Assembly (NCBI GenBank): GCA_030951095.1
Contig: JAUZQI010000028.1
Location: 1-5,270, forward strand
Length of the DNA: 5,270 bases
Source of the DNA: Mariprofundus sp.
Lineage (GTDB): Bacteria > Pseudomonadota > Zetaproteobacteria > Mariprofundales > Mariprofundaceae
Reading direction: 5' to 3'
The position numbers were made by a program, and so were the translations under genes. Shown piece by piece: positions 1 through 4,928 of the stretch (its first letter is position 1; the number at the start of each line of letters is the position of its first letter). Below the pieces are notes generated by a model. That model searched no databases and was not told the DNA's origin. It was given only the letters and a program-made list of their open reading frames with translations.

Positions 1-245
1 AGAGCATCTTCCATCTGGCGGTCTGAATACGAAAACCAGTTCTGCATACAGTGGATGCGAAACATGATTTCAAGACCTTTTGGCTGGCGACCTTGCCTGC
101 CCGATTTAGGGTAATGCGGCTCAATCAAGGCAATCAACTTCTGCCAGGGAATAACAGGATCCACTTCATTCAGAAACTTCTCCCGGCGCGTTAATCGTTT
201 CTTTTGCGCATATTCAAGATCAGCAAATCCACGTTGTTTCGACAT
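1..245 (-). CDS. IS5-family transposase, N-terminal 81 codons (cut by window edge)
   Basis: This is the start of a DDE transposase that cuts and inserts its own IS element. The protein begins MSKQRGFADLEYAQKKR and continues with TRREKFLNEV, IPWQKLIALIEPHYP and FRIHCMQNWFSYSDRQMEDAL. The same order of blocks occurs in E. coli IS5 transposase (FAD-E, KR--TR-E-FL, PWQ, IEP-YPK, RIHCMQ-W---SD--MEDAL), so this is the DUF772-like N-terminal domain of the IS5 subgroup. The DDE catalytic residues lie further along and are not seen. The start is well supported: a run of six G (252-257) lies six bases before the ATG as a Shine-Dalgarno site. The frame is open to the edge with no damage, so the gene may be intact. 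Family assignment is firm; activity is unknown. Confidence 0.88.
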   Translation of the reverse strand, partial: MSKQRGFADLEYAQKKRLTRREKFLNEVDPVIPWQKLIALIEPHYPKSGRQGRQPKGLEIMFRIHCMQNWFSYSDRQMEDA

Positions 246-307
246 TCTAAACCCCCCGTTCGATAATCAAGATATTACCATAAATCAAAGGTTTAATCAG
301 CGCTTCC
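1..307 (-). mobile_element. IS5-family insertion sequence, 5' part (runs off the window)
   Basis: The segment carries the start of an IS5-type transposase on the minus strand, preceded by a 62-nt leader. Read on the minus strand, the leader begins GGAAGCGCTGATTAAACC at position 307. E. coli IS5 also begins GGAAG and has a similar leader length. The bases just outside (308-311, TTAG) fit the YTAR target typically duplicated by this family. The other end and the second target copy lie outside the window, so completeness cannot be judged. The boundary at 307 is inferred from the family pattern, not from a visible pair of inverted repeats. Confidence 0.75.
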
Positions 308-311
308 TTAG

Positions 312-556
312 CAAGATCGCGTTGACTGATATTCATAGGAATAAGAAATTCTTACCTGAGCATTTCGCCCGGGTGGGTAGGTTCTCTATGGCTTGGAATA
401 CGTATCATACTCACCTCTAATGATAATCAGTTATTTCTACATTGTATCGACCTGTTTCACCCCATACAAAACAAATGCGGTATTGTTCGTTGATCCGGAT
501 ACTGCACTCACCTTTTCTGTCTCCAGAAAGAGCTGTTTCATTATTTACAGCCCTAT
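312..556. other. Intergenic stretch without a supported gene
   Basis: About 245 bp between the IS5-family end and the small repeat at 557. An open frame from 393 exists on the plus strand, but it has no ribosome binding site, no recognisable domain, and ends inside the repeat element, so I do not call it. Visible motifs are a short dyad TAAGAA-A-TTCTTA (342-354) and a Fur-box-like sequence around 416-434. The region may be leftover promoter DNA from a gene disrupted or displaced by the insertion sequence; that is inference. Confidence 0.5.
416..434 (+). promoter_or_regulatory. Possible Fur-box-like motif (weak)
   Basis: The 12 contiguous bases TAATGATAATCA (418-429) match the core of the 19-bp E. 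coli Fur consensus. Over the full 19 positions 13 match, because the right-hand arm is poor. No gene with a credible start lies directly downstream on either strand, so a functional operator is uncertain. AT-rich intergenic DNA can produce such a match by chance. Confidence 0.2.
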
Positions 557-621
557 TGAGTCACTTGAAAAAGTCGTGAACGGCGATTTACTTCCCCACT
601 CAGACTTTTGTAAGTGACTCA
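557..621 (+). mobile_element. Short MITE-like inverted-repeat element (65 bp, internally deleted copy)
   Basis: The element is bounded by imperfect inverted repeats: TGAGTCACTTGAAAAAGTC at 557-575 and GACTTTTGTAAGTGACTCA at 603-621 (17 of 19 pair). It aligns with the longer copy at 1390-1552 read in reverse: positions 557-601 match 1552-1508 (42 of 45) and 602-621 match 1409-1390 (18 of 20). The 98 bp between these blocks are missing here. The trinucleotide ATT flanks it on both sides (555-557 and 621-623) and could be a target duplication. No coding capacity is seen, so it would need a transposase supplied in trans. It sits 54 bp beyond the rlmE stop and could fold in the rlmE mRNA tail. Confidence 0.7.
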
Positions 622-661
622 TTGCCAACAAATTTCACCCATAAAATAGACAGTCGGCAAT
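621..661 (-). terminator. Inverted repeat downstream of rlmE, possible 3' stem-loop
   Basis: ATTGCCAAC (621-629) and GTCGGCAAT (653-661) form a nine-pair stem with one G-T pair around a 23-nt loop, just after the rlmE stop on the minus strand. There is no T tract after the hairpin in the direction of rlmE transcription. It is therefore at best a 3' protecting structure or an inefficient terminator. Confidence 0.25.
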
Positions 662-675
662 ATTTCTGAAAAAGC

Positions 676-1326
676 TTATAGCCCGCCTGGATGGAATGAT
701 TTACCCAGCAAGAAGAATTCTGATGATGATTTGCGGCTGGCGGCCGGTTTGATGTTTTTTATTTTCTGGAATGAGCTGCCGAGATCACGGCGAAAGGTAT
801 CATAACCTTCACCCATAAATGTCTTCATCAGGATATCGCCACCGGGGCGCAGATACTGGCGAGCAAAATGTAATGTCATCTCATTCAGCCCGATCATGCG
901 CATCTGATCGACCAGTTTGTTGCCGCTCATCTCCGGTGCCATATCTGAAACCACCAGATCCACAGCTTTTCCCTGCAGGTCTTCGGCCAGTTTTTGCTGA
1001 CCTTCGGGCGAATCAAAATCCGCCTGTATCAGCGTCACACCGTTAATCGGTTTCAGTGGCAATAAATCGATACCGATGACCAGACCATCCGGCCCAACCC
1101 GCTTGGCCAGTTCCACGCTCCATGAACCCGGCGCACAGCCAAGATCAATAACCACACTGTTTTTTTTGATAACCAAGGCATGTTGCTCGAGAATTTCAGT
1201 CAGTTTGAACGCCGCACGCGAACGCTTCCCCTCTTTCCGGGCTCGTTTCACATGCGGATCATTGGCATGGCGCTGAAACCATGCCGAAGTCTTGCGCGCC
1301 GCCCTGCTTTTCGATGATTGCGCCAT
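676..1326 (-). CDS. rlmE: 23S rRNA 2'-O-methyltransferase RlmE (FtsJ/RrmJ)
   Basis: RlmE transfers a methyl group from S-adenosylmethionine to the 2'-OH of U2552 (E. coli numbering) in the A-loop of 23S rRNA, a late step in 50S ribosome assembly in the cytoplasm. The 216-residue product has the family's usual size. After a basic RNA-binding N-terminus, the SAM motif I is VIDLGCAPGSWS (59-70). Motif IV is SDMAPEMSGN (127-136). The K-D-K-E catalytic tetrad is present as Lys41 (RAAFKL), Asp128, Lys168 (LMKTF) and Glu203 (SSSEFFLLGK). The start is supported by GGGAG seven bases upstream (AATTAAT spacer). In many gammaproteobacteria rlmE is followed by ftsH; here it stands alone, flanked by two inverted copies of a small repeat. 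Its promoter probably lies in 1327-1400, at or inside the repeat border. Confidence 0.96.
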   Translation of the reverse strand: MAQSSKSRAARKTSAWFQRHANDPHVKRARKEGKRSRAAFKLTEILEQHALVIKKNSVVIDLGCAPGSWSVELAKRVGPDGLVIGIDLLPLKPINGVTLIQADFDSPEGQQKLAEDLQGKAVDLVVSDMAPEMSGNKLVDQMRMIGLNEMTLHFARQYLRPGGDILMKTFMGEGYDTFRRDLGSSFQKIKNIKPAASRKSSSEFFLLGKSFHPGGL

Positions 1327-1348
1327 ATTAATTCTCCCACTTATTTAC

Positions 1349-1377
1349 CGCAAAGTACGCGAAGGTACGCAAAGAAA
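1349..1377 (+). repeat. Three-unit short tandem repeat upstream of rlmE
   Basis: Three imperfect copies of a 9-10 bp unit follow one another: CGCAAAGTA (1349-1357), CGCGAAGGTA (1358-1367) and CGCAAAGAAA (1368-1377). They lie between the rlmE ribosome binding site and the longer inverted-repeat element, where the rlmE promoter would be expected. A role as a regulator binding site is possible but not shown. Confidence 0.45.
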
Positions 1378-1389
1378 AGTCAATAATCA

Positions 1390-1552
1390 TGAGCCACTTG
1401 CAAAAGTCTGAGTGGATGAGTTGCAATCCCACGTCGAGTGCATTTTTGGAATGGAATGAGGAGCATGGTGGTTCTATTCTCCGAAATTCCAGTTCAACAA
1501 TGCGCCGGAGTGGGGAAGTAAATCGCCGTTCATGACTTTTGCAAGTGGCTCA
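1390..1552 (-). mobile_element. MITE-like inverted-repeat element, long copy (163 bp)
   Basis: The ends are a perfect 19-bp inverted repeat, TGAGCCACTTGCAAAAGTC (1390-1408) with its exact complement at 1534-1552. Pairing extends two further bases outward on each side (1388 to 1554). The interior has no transposase and only a 28-codon open frame, which I do not call. Relative to the copy at 557-621 it is inverted and carries 98 extra bp (1410-1507), bounded by the direct repeats GAGTGG at 1410-1415 and 1508-1513. Size, inverted ends and lack of coding fit a MITE or another mobilised non-coding repeat; no parent element is visible. Read on the minus strand, its end lies about 65 bp upstream of rlmE, so it forms part of that gene's upstream region. 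Confidence 0.75.
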
Positions 1553-1598
1553 TGTCTGCCAAAACATCATCCTGTATTCATACATTGTAGCTCGATTT

Positions 1599-1641
1599 GG
1601 CCTTCCTTGCGTAACTTTGCACCCTTAGCGGTGCCAAGGCC
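1599..1641 (-). terminator. Stem-loop structure downstream of yadH (possible weak terminator)
   Basis: Two nested inverted repeats lie just after the yadH stop. The inner stem is GCACC (1619-1623) with GGTGC (1630-1634), and the outer stem is GGCCTT (1599-1604) with AAGGCC (1636-1641). In the direction of yadH transcription no T run follows, so intrinsic termination is doubtful. A 3'-end protecting structure or Rho-dependent end is an alternative. Confidence 0.3.
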
Positions 1642-1646
1642 TGAAT

Positions 1647-2417
1647 TTATTCTTTCATGCGCCAGCCACTGCGCCAGAGAGCCCAGCAGGTGATGATCGT
1701 GACCAATACCGTGCCCATGACCACCACGATTGAAGCATAGGGATCAGTATCCCCCGTTCCGAGAAAACCATAGCGGAAACCGTCAATCAGGTAAAAAAAC
1801 GGATTGGCGTGATTAAACTGCTGCCAGAGCGCAGGCAACTGTTTTACCGAATAAAAAACACCGGAGAGAAAGGTCAGCGGCAGGATGATAAAATTGGTCA
1901 CCATGGCGACATTATCAAAATCCCTGGCCCACATGCCGCCAATCAAACCCAAGCCACCCATAATGATGCTGCCGCATACACCATAGAGCAAAATGATGCC
2001 CGGATGCAATAATGATAGATCGACAAAAGGCATTAAAACAGCAAGAAAAGCGACAGCCACCACCACCGCTCGCACCACTGCAGCAGCCAGAAAAGCAGTC
2101 ACCACTTCGATAGCCGATAACGGTGCCATCAACAGGTAGATATGCATACCCATGACCTTGCCCATAATCATCGAGCTGGAGGTATTGGCAAAGGCATTCT
2201 GCAACATGGCCATCATCGCCAGCCCCGGCACCAGAAAGGTAAAATAATCTACTTCCATGCCCGGCACCTGTCTGTCTCCCATGGCATAACGAAAAATGAT
2301 CAGGTACAGCATCGCGGTCAATGCAGGTGTTACAATCGTCTGCATTTTCACCTTCAAAAAGCGGTGAATCTCACGTAAAAACAGTGTCCATGTGCCTAGC
2401 ATATTAACCGGCCGCAT
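1647..2417 (-). CDS. yadH: ABC-2 type transporter permease, YadH family
   Basis: This is the membrane subunit of a two-gene ABC exporter, expected to form a dimer in the inner membrane with the ATPase encoded just upstream. The 256 residues equal the length of E. coli YadH. Family landmarks are REIHRF (15-20), the FLVPGLAMM stretch (61-69), PLTFLSGVFYS (180-190) and NPFFYLIDGFRYGFLG (205-220). About six hydrophobic segments are visible, near residues 28-46, 60-78, 104-130, 138-160, 170-189 and 227-249. The chosen start overlaps the last 14 bp of yadG and has GGAGAG upstream (inside yadG). A second ATG at codon 6 is possible but has no better site. Overlap implies translational coupling. The substrate of YadGH-type pumps is not established, and related families (NodJ, drug efflux) export varied compounds. 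Family assignment is confident; function beyond export is not. Confidence 0.9.
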   Translation of the reverse strand: MRPVNMLGTWTLFLREIHRFLKVKMQTIVTPALTAMLYLIIFRYAMGDRQVPGMEVDYFTFLVPGLAMMAMLQNAFANTSSSMIMGKVMGMHIYLLMAPLSAIEVVTAFLAAAVVRAVVVAVAFLAVLMPFVDLSLLHPGIILLYGVCGSIIMGGLGLIGGMWARDFDNVAMVTNFIILPLTFLSGVFYSVKQLPALWQQFNHANPFFYLIDGFRYGFLGTGDTDPYASIVVVMGTVLVTIITCWALWRSGWRMKE

Positions 2418-3369
2418 GGCTATTCTCTCCGTTCATTTTGTTATCCAGCTGTTTACCGGTCAGACGCAGGAATACATCTTCGAGATCCTCGCGGCGCAAT
2501 CCGGCATCGCGCGGAGCCCCAAAACAGGTTACAGCTGCCTGATAGGCTTCGTGAAATGTGGAACCATCCTCAAGCATACCCAGCTTCAAACAAATGCCTT
2601 CATCAGTCAGACGCGGCTCGAACGCGGCCAGCGTTTCAACAGCCTCAACTGACAGTTCCAGCTTTTTGCCATAATTAAACCAGAGATACGATGAGGCAAT
2701 CTCGCCCATCATTTCCTGCATCGGACGCGCTGTCAGCAAGCTGCCACGATCAATAATAGCAACATGGTCACAGAGTTCCTCGGCCTCATCCAGATAGTGT
2801 GTGGTCAGAAGTATCGTAGTGCCGGAAGCATTCAATTCGCGCATAAAATCCCACAAACGACGGCGTAATTCGACATCCACTCCGGCTGTCGGTTCATCCA
2901 GAATCACCAGTTTCGGTTTATGCACCAGGGCCTGCGCCACCAGCAATCGCCGCCGCATACCGCCGGAAAGCTGGCGTGTGTTTTTAACCGAATGATCGAT
3001 CAACTCCAGTCGTCTCAATAATTCATCGATCCAGTCATAATCAGGTTTACAGCCAAACATACCGGATGTGAAAGCCAGAACTTCACGCGGCGTAAAAAAA
3101 GGATCGAAAGCCACCTCCTGCGGCACCACCCCGATCTGCCGTTTGCACCAGCTGCGCTGGGTAAATAGATCACGGCCAAACAAGCTGACAGCCCCACTGC
3201 TGGCACGCACGGTATCGGCTAGAATATTGATCAGCGTGCTCTTGCCCGCCCCATTCGGACCCAGCAATGCATAAAAACTGCCCTGCGGAATATTCAGAGA
3301 GATATCGTGCAGAGCTTCATTACCATTGTTATAGACCTTGCCAAGAGCAGTGATTTCCAGTGCGTTCAT
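2404..3369 (-). CDS. yadG: ABC transporter ATP-binding protein, YadG family
   Basis: This cytoplasmic ATPase powers the YadH-type permease encoded immediately downstream. All nucleotide-binding motifs are intact: A-loop Tyr13, Walker A GPNGAGKST (37-45), Q-loop Gln84 in VVPQE, signature LSGGM (134-138), Walker B LVILDEP (154-160), D-loop AGVD (162-165) and switch His191 in TTHYLDEAE. The GVD-ELRR stretch and the overall 321-residue length agree with E. coli YadG (308 residues). About 100 residues after the ATPase core form the family's C-terminal extension, ending in a short polar tail that overlaps the permease start. The start codon has no evident Shine-Dalgarno sequence, which is unusual here. 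It lies 76 bp downstream of erpA, beyond an intrinsic terminator, so expression may rely on read-through or a weak local promoter. NodI-like and drug-resistance ATPases are the nearest alternatives. Confidence 0.92.
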   Translation of the reverse strand: MNALEITALGKVYNNGNEALHDISLNIPQGSFYALLGPNGAGKSTLINILADTVRASSGAVSLFGRDLFTQRSWCKRQIGVVPQEVAFDPFFTPREVLAFTSGMFGCKPDYDWIDELLRRLELIDHSVKNTRQLSGGMRRRLLVAQALVHKPKLVILDEPTAGVDVELRRRLWDFMRELNASGTTILLTTHYLDEAEELCDHVAIIDRGSLLTARPMQEMMGEIASSYLWFNYGKKLELSVEAVETLAAFEPRLTDEGICLKLGMLEDGSTFHEAYQAAVTCFGAPRDAGLRREDLEDVFLRLTGKQLDNKMNGENSHAAG

Positions 3370-3389
3370 CAGCGAACGCTACGCTTTAC

Positions 3390-3445
3390 CAGACAATAAA
3401 AAAACGGAGCCAAAAGGCCCCATTTCCATGGAAAAATATTGTCTG
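3390..3445. repeat. Outer inverted repeat nested around the erpA terminator
   Basis: CAGACAATA (3390-3398) and its exact complement TATTGTCTG (3437-3445) enclose the terminator hairpin. A 12-bp perfect palindrome TTTCCATGGAAA (3423-3434) lies between. In the erpA transcript the outer arms could pair and compete with the terminator, because the downstream arm begins right at the end of the T tract. This may be structural coincidence; no family of repeats is recognised. Confidence 0.45.
3398..3423 (-). terminator. Rho-independent terminator after erpA
   Basis: On the minus strand the order is GGGGCC, loop TTTT, GGCTCC, then G and seven T. The stem is six pairs with one G-T, extendable by two more pairs. 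It lies 22 bp beyond the erpA stop and points the same way, so it should end or attenuate erpA transcription before yadG. On the plus strand the downstream side lacks a T run, so it is one-directional. Confidence 0.8.
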
Positions 3446-3811
3446 TCAGTAACCTGCATTGGAGCAGCCGCTACCGCCGTTTTCTGACGGTGTAAATGAT
3501 TTACCACAGCCACAGGTTGATCCGGCATTGGGATTGCGAATCACAAATGATTCGCCCTGAATCGATGTCTGGTAGTCGATCTCAGCACCATTGAGCAAAT
3601 CCAGGCTCATCTGATCCACCAGCAGTTTAACACCATGACTCTCGACCACGGTATCATTTTCCTTGATCTCGTCGTCAAAGGTAAAACCGTACTGAAAGCC
3701 AGAACAACCGCCGCCGGAAACAAAGACGCGTAAACTCAGCGCTGCATTATCTTCACTCTCCAGAAGGCCCTGGACTTTTGTTGCTGCCGATTCAGTTAAT
3801 ACTACAGTCAT
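3446..3811 (-). CDS. erpA: Iron-sulfur cluster insertion protein ErpA (A-type carrier)
   Basis: ErpA is a cytoplasmic A-type carrier that receives Fe-S clusters from an assembly scaffold and hands them to apo-targets such as isoprenoid-synthesis and respiratory enzymes. The product follows E. coli ErpA closely: [20 protein letters not shown] (28-47), VDQMSL (65-70), and [14 protein letters not shown] (93-106). The three cluster-binding cysteines are Cys36, Cys100 and Cys102. The long [10 protein letters not shown] stretch favours ErpA over IscA or SufA. At 121 residues it exceeds E. coli ErpA (114), mainly because of a Gly/Ser-rich tail after SFTP that adds Cys116. The start has AGAGGT eight bases upstream (3820-3825). 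A promoter and an IscR-like operator lie further upstream, and a terminator follows the stop, so it is probably a single-gene transcript. Confidence 0.95.
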   Translation of the reverse strand: MTVVLTESAATKVQGLLESEDNAALSLRVFVSGGGCSGFQYGFTFDDEIKENDTVVESHGVKLLVDQMSLDLLNGAEIDYQTSIQGESFVIRNPNAGSTCGCGKSFTPSENGGSGCSNAGY

Positions 3812-3884
3812 TTATTCATACCTCTATAATCTGAATAATTCATCGATACTGCCGCACACATTCCCGTTGCTGCGACGACCATGA

Positions 3885-3909
3885 ATACTTGAGCGGAATT
3901 ATCGGGTAT
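3885..3909 (-). promoter_or_regulatory. IscR type-1-like operator over the erpA -10 region
   Basis: This 25-bp imperfect dyad begins ATACTTGA and ends TCGGGTAT on the plus strand. Compared with the type-1 IscR consensus from E. coli (ATASYYGACTRWWWYAGTCRRSTAT), 20 of 25 positions agree, with full agreement in both outer arms and mismatches in the centre. It covers the -10 hexamer and the predicted start of transcription, where a bound repressor would block RNA polymerase. Since [2Fe-2S]-IscR represses Fe-S biogenesis genes, erpA is a sensible target. The regulator itself is not in the window. Confidence 0.55.
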
Positions 3910-3926
3910 TTTGAAGGTTTTGGCAA
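3898..3926 (-). promoter_or_regulatory. Sigma-70-type promoter for erpA
   Basis: On the minus strand TTGCCA (3926-3921) and GATAAT (3903-3898) are separated by exactly 17 bp; each hexamer differs from consensus at one base. Transcription would start near 3891, giving a leader of about 80 nt before the erpA start. It is the best promoter match I noticed in the window and points directly at erpA. Confidence 0.7.
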
Positions 3927-3961
3927 ATCATACAAATCAAGCTGTTAGTTCAACAAAAAGA

Positions 3962-3990
3962 TTGCTCGATAATATGGCTATATTTATTAT
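3962..3990 (+). promoter_or_regulatory. Possible promoter for the sensor gene
   Basis: TTGCTC (3962-3967) and TATTAT (3985-3990) are 17 bp apart on the plus strand. The -10 is a five-of-six match but the -35 only three of six. Transcription would begin near 3997, just before the nine-C tract. The surrounding AT-rich DNA makes chance matches likely. Confidence 0.3.
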
Positions 3991-4011
3991 GGATATTATG
4001 ATGAAGTGTAT

Positions 4012-4020
4012 CCCCCCCCC
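4012..4020 (+). repeat. Homopolymeric C9 tract in the sensor leader
   Basis: Nine consecutive C residues lie 18 bp before the sensor start codon. Such tracts change length by slippage during replication and are also error-prone in sequencing. It lies inside a 16-codon upstream frame (3989-4039) and so could alter leader translation. Confidence 0.8.
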
Positions 4021-4038
4021 GCACATGGGTGAATCCTG

Positions 4039-4896
4039 ATGGTGGCAAGGATGTTTAATAATTTAAACATAGGCACACGCCTGAGTTTTGGCTTTGGCAT
4101 CGTGTTCATACTTTTCTGCACACTGACCATCTTTTCCATCAACCGTATGGAATACCTTGCCATCAATACAAGCCAAATTTACAACCACCCGCTTACTGTT
4201 AGTAATGCCGTGCTGAGAATCAATGCGCATATCGTCAAAATGCACCGCAGCATGAAAGATGTGGCCCTCGACGAAAACATTGCTCAAATCAACCGGGACG
4301 CCCAATTGGTTAATGCTTTTGAAACTGAGGTTTACGCAGATTTTGACATCATCAATAAATTGTTCCTTGGTGACAAAACGCTCTTTGATGCGGCTCGCCA
4401 GGCCTTTGTCTCCTGGAAACCAATCCGTGATGAAGTGACCGAACTGATGCGCGCCGGAAAAAGCCACGAAGCAGCGCGCATCACCAAGGGCAAGGGCGCA
4501 CAACATGTGGCCAAAATTGAAAATGCTATGGATGTCCTTAACGTCTTTGCCCAAGGCAAGGCCGCTGAATTTCTCGGCAGTGCCGAGAGGACGACAAACC
4601 AGTCGATAACGACCATGTACCTGCTCCTTCTCTTCGTAGTGATAGGCATGATGGTGTTTACGATCTACCTGACCCGGAGCATCACACGCCCGATCGAAGC
4701 CCTCCGGTCTGCAAGTTTGGAGATAGGTAAAGGAAAATTCGATACGCAACTCAATATTGAGGCCGGTGGGGAGTTGGGAGAGCTTGCCACATCGGTTCGC
4801 AAGATGACCAGCAGCCTGAGCAAAGTAACCGCATCGCGTGACGCGTTAAACAAAGAGATTCTTATAGTGGCCCCCTGTTTTGAGACAGGCATTTAA
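4039..4896 (+). CDS. Membrane sensor with 4HB and HAMP domains, 3' end replaced by an IS3-family element
   Basis: This is the input half of a transmembrane signalling protein (chemoreceptor-like or sensor kinase). Residues 15-34 form a first membrane helix after the IGTRLSFGFG motif. Residues 35-190 fit a periplasmic four-helix-bundle (4HB_MCP) ligand domain. Residues 192-212 are the second membrane helix, and 211-263 a HAMP linker (TRPIEALRSASLEIGKGKFD, then GELGELATSVRKM). After HAMP the chain reads ASRDALNKEI (265-274), the usual coiled linker into PAS, kinase or similar output modules. The remaining 11 residues come from the inserted IS. No output domain remains, so the product is probably non-signalling. 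The start at 4039 overlaps an upstream stop (TGATG); codon 5 (ATG at 4051, MFNNLNIGTRL) fits family N-termini better. The original output type cannot be told. Confidence 0.8.
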   Translation: MVARMFNNLNIGTRLSFGFGIVFILFCTLTIFSINRMEYLAINTSQIYNHPLTVSNAVLRINAHIVKMHRSMKDVALDENIAQINRDAQLVNAFETEVYADFDIINKLFLGDKTLFDAARQAFVSWKPIRDEVTELMRAGKSHEAARITKGKGAQHVAKIENAMDVLNVFAQGKAAEFLGSAERTTNQSITTMYLLLLFVVIGMMVFTIYLTRSITRPIEALRSASLEIGKGKFDTQLNIEAGGELGELATSVRKMTSSLSKVTASRDALNKEILIVAPCFETGI

Positions 4897-4928
4897 GATG
4901 GTAGCCTACTGACGACGAGGGGCTGAAT

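Noticed and set aside
361..410. GC-rich segment looking like part of a tRNA arm
   Set aside because: No cloverleaf with acceptor, anticodon and T arms can be built, and the TTCRA motif is missing.
393..617. 74-codon open frame on the plus strand
   Set aside because: It has no ribosome binding site and no recognisable domain, crosses the Fur-like motif and ends inside the mobile repeat, so it is probably a chance frame.
1380..1466. 28-codon open frame on the minus strand running out of the long repeat element
   Set aside because: A GGAG lies upstream but 12 bases from the ATG. The frame is short, reads through the terminal repeat, has no recognisable family, and is largely absent from the short copy.
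3015..3206. Open frame overlapping yadG in another minus-strand frame
   Set aside because: It lies wholly inside the conserved ATPase domain of yadG and carries no motif.
3989..4039. In-frame N-terminal extension of the sensor through the C tract
   Set aside because: An in-frame TGA at 4030-4032 precedes the start in the sensor frame. Even with one extra C the upstream frame would meet this stop, so tract slippage cannot create a fusion.
4063..4749. 228-codon open frame antisense to the sensor gene
   Set aside because: It is the reverse-strand shadow of a well-supported 4HB-HAMP coding region and shows no domain of its own.
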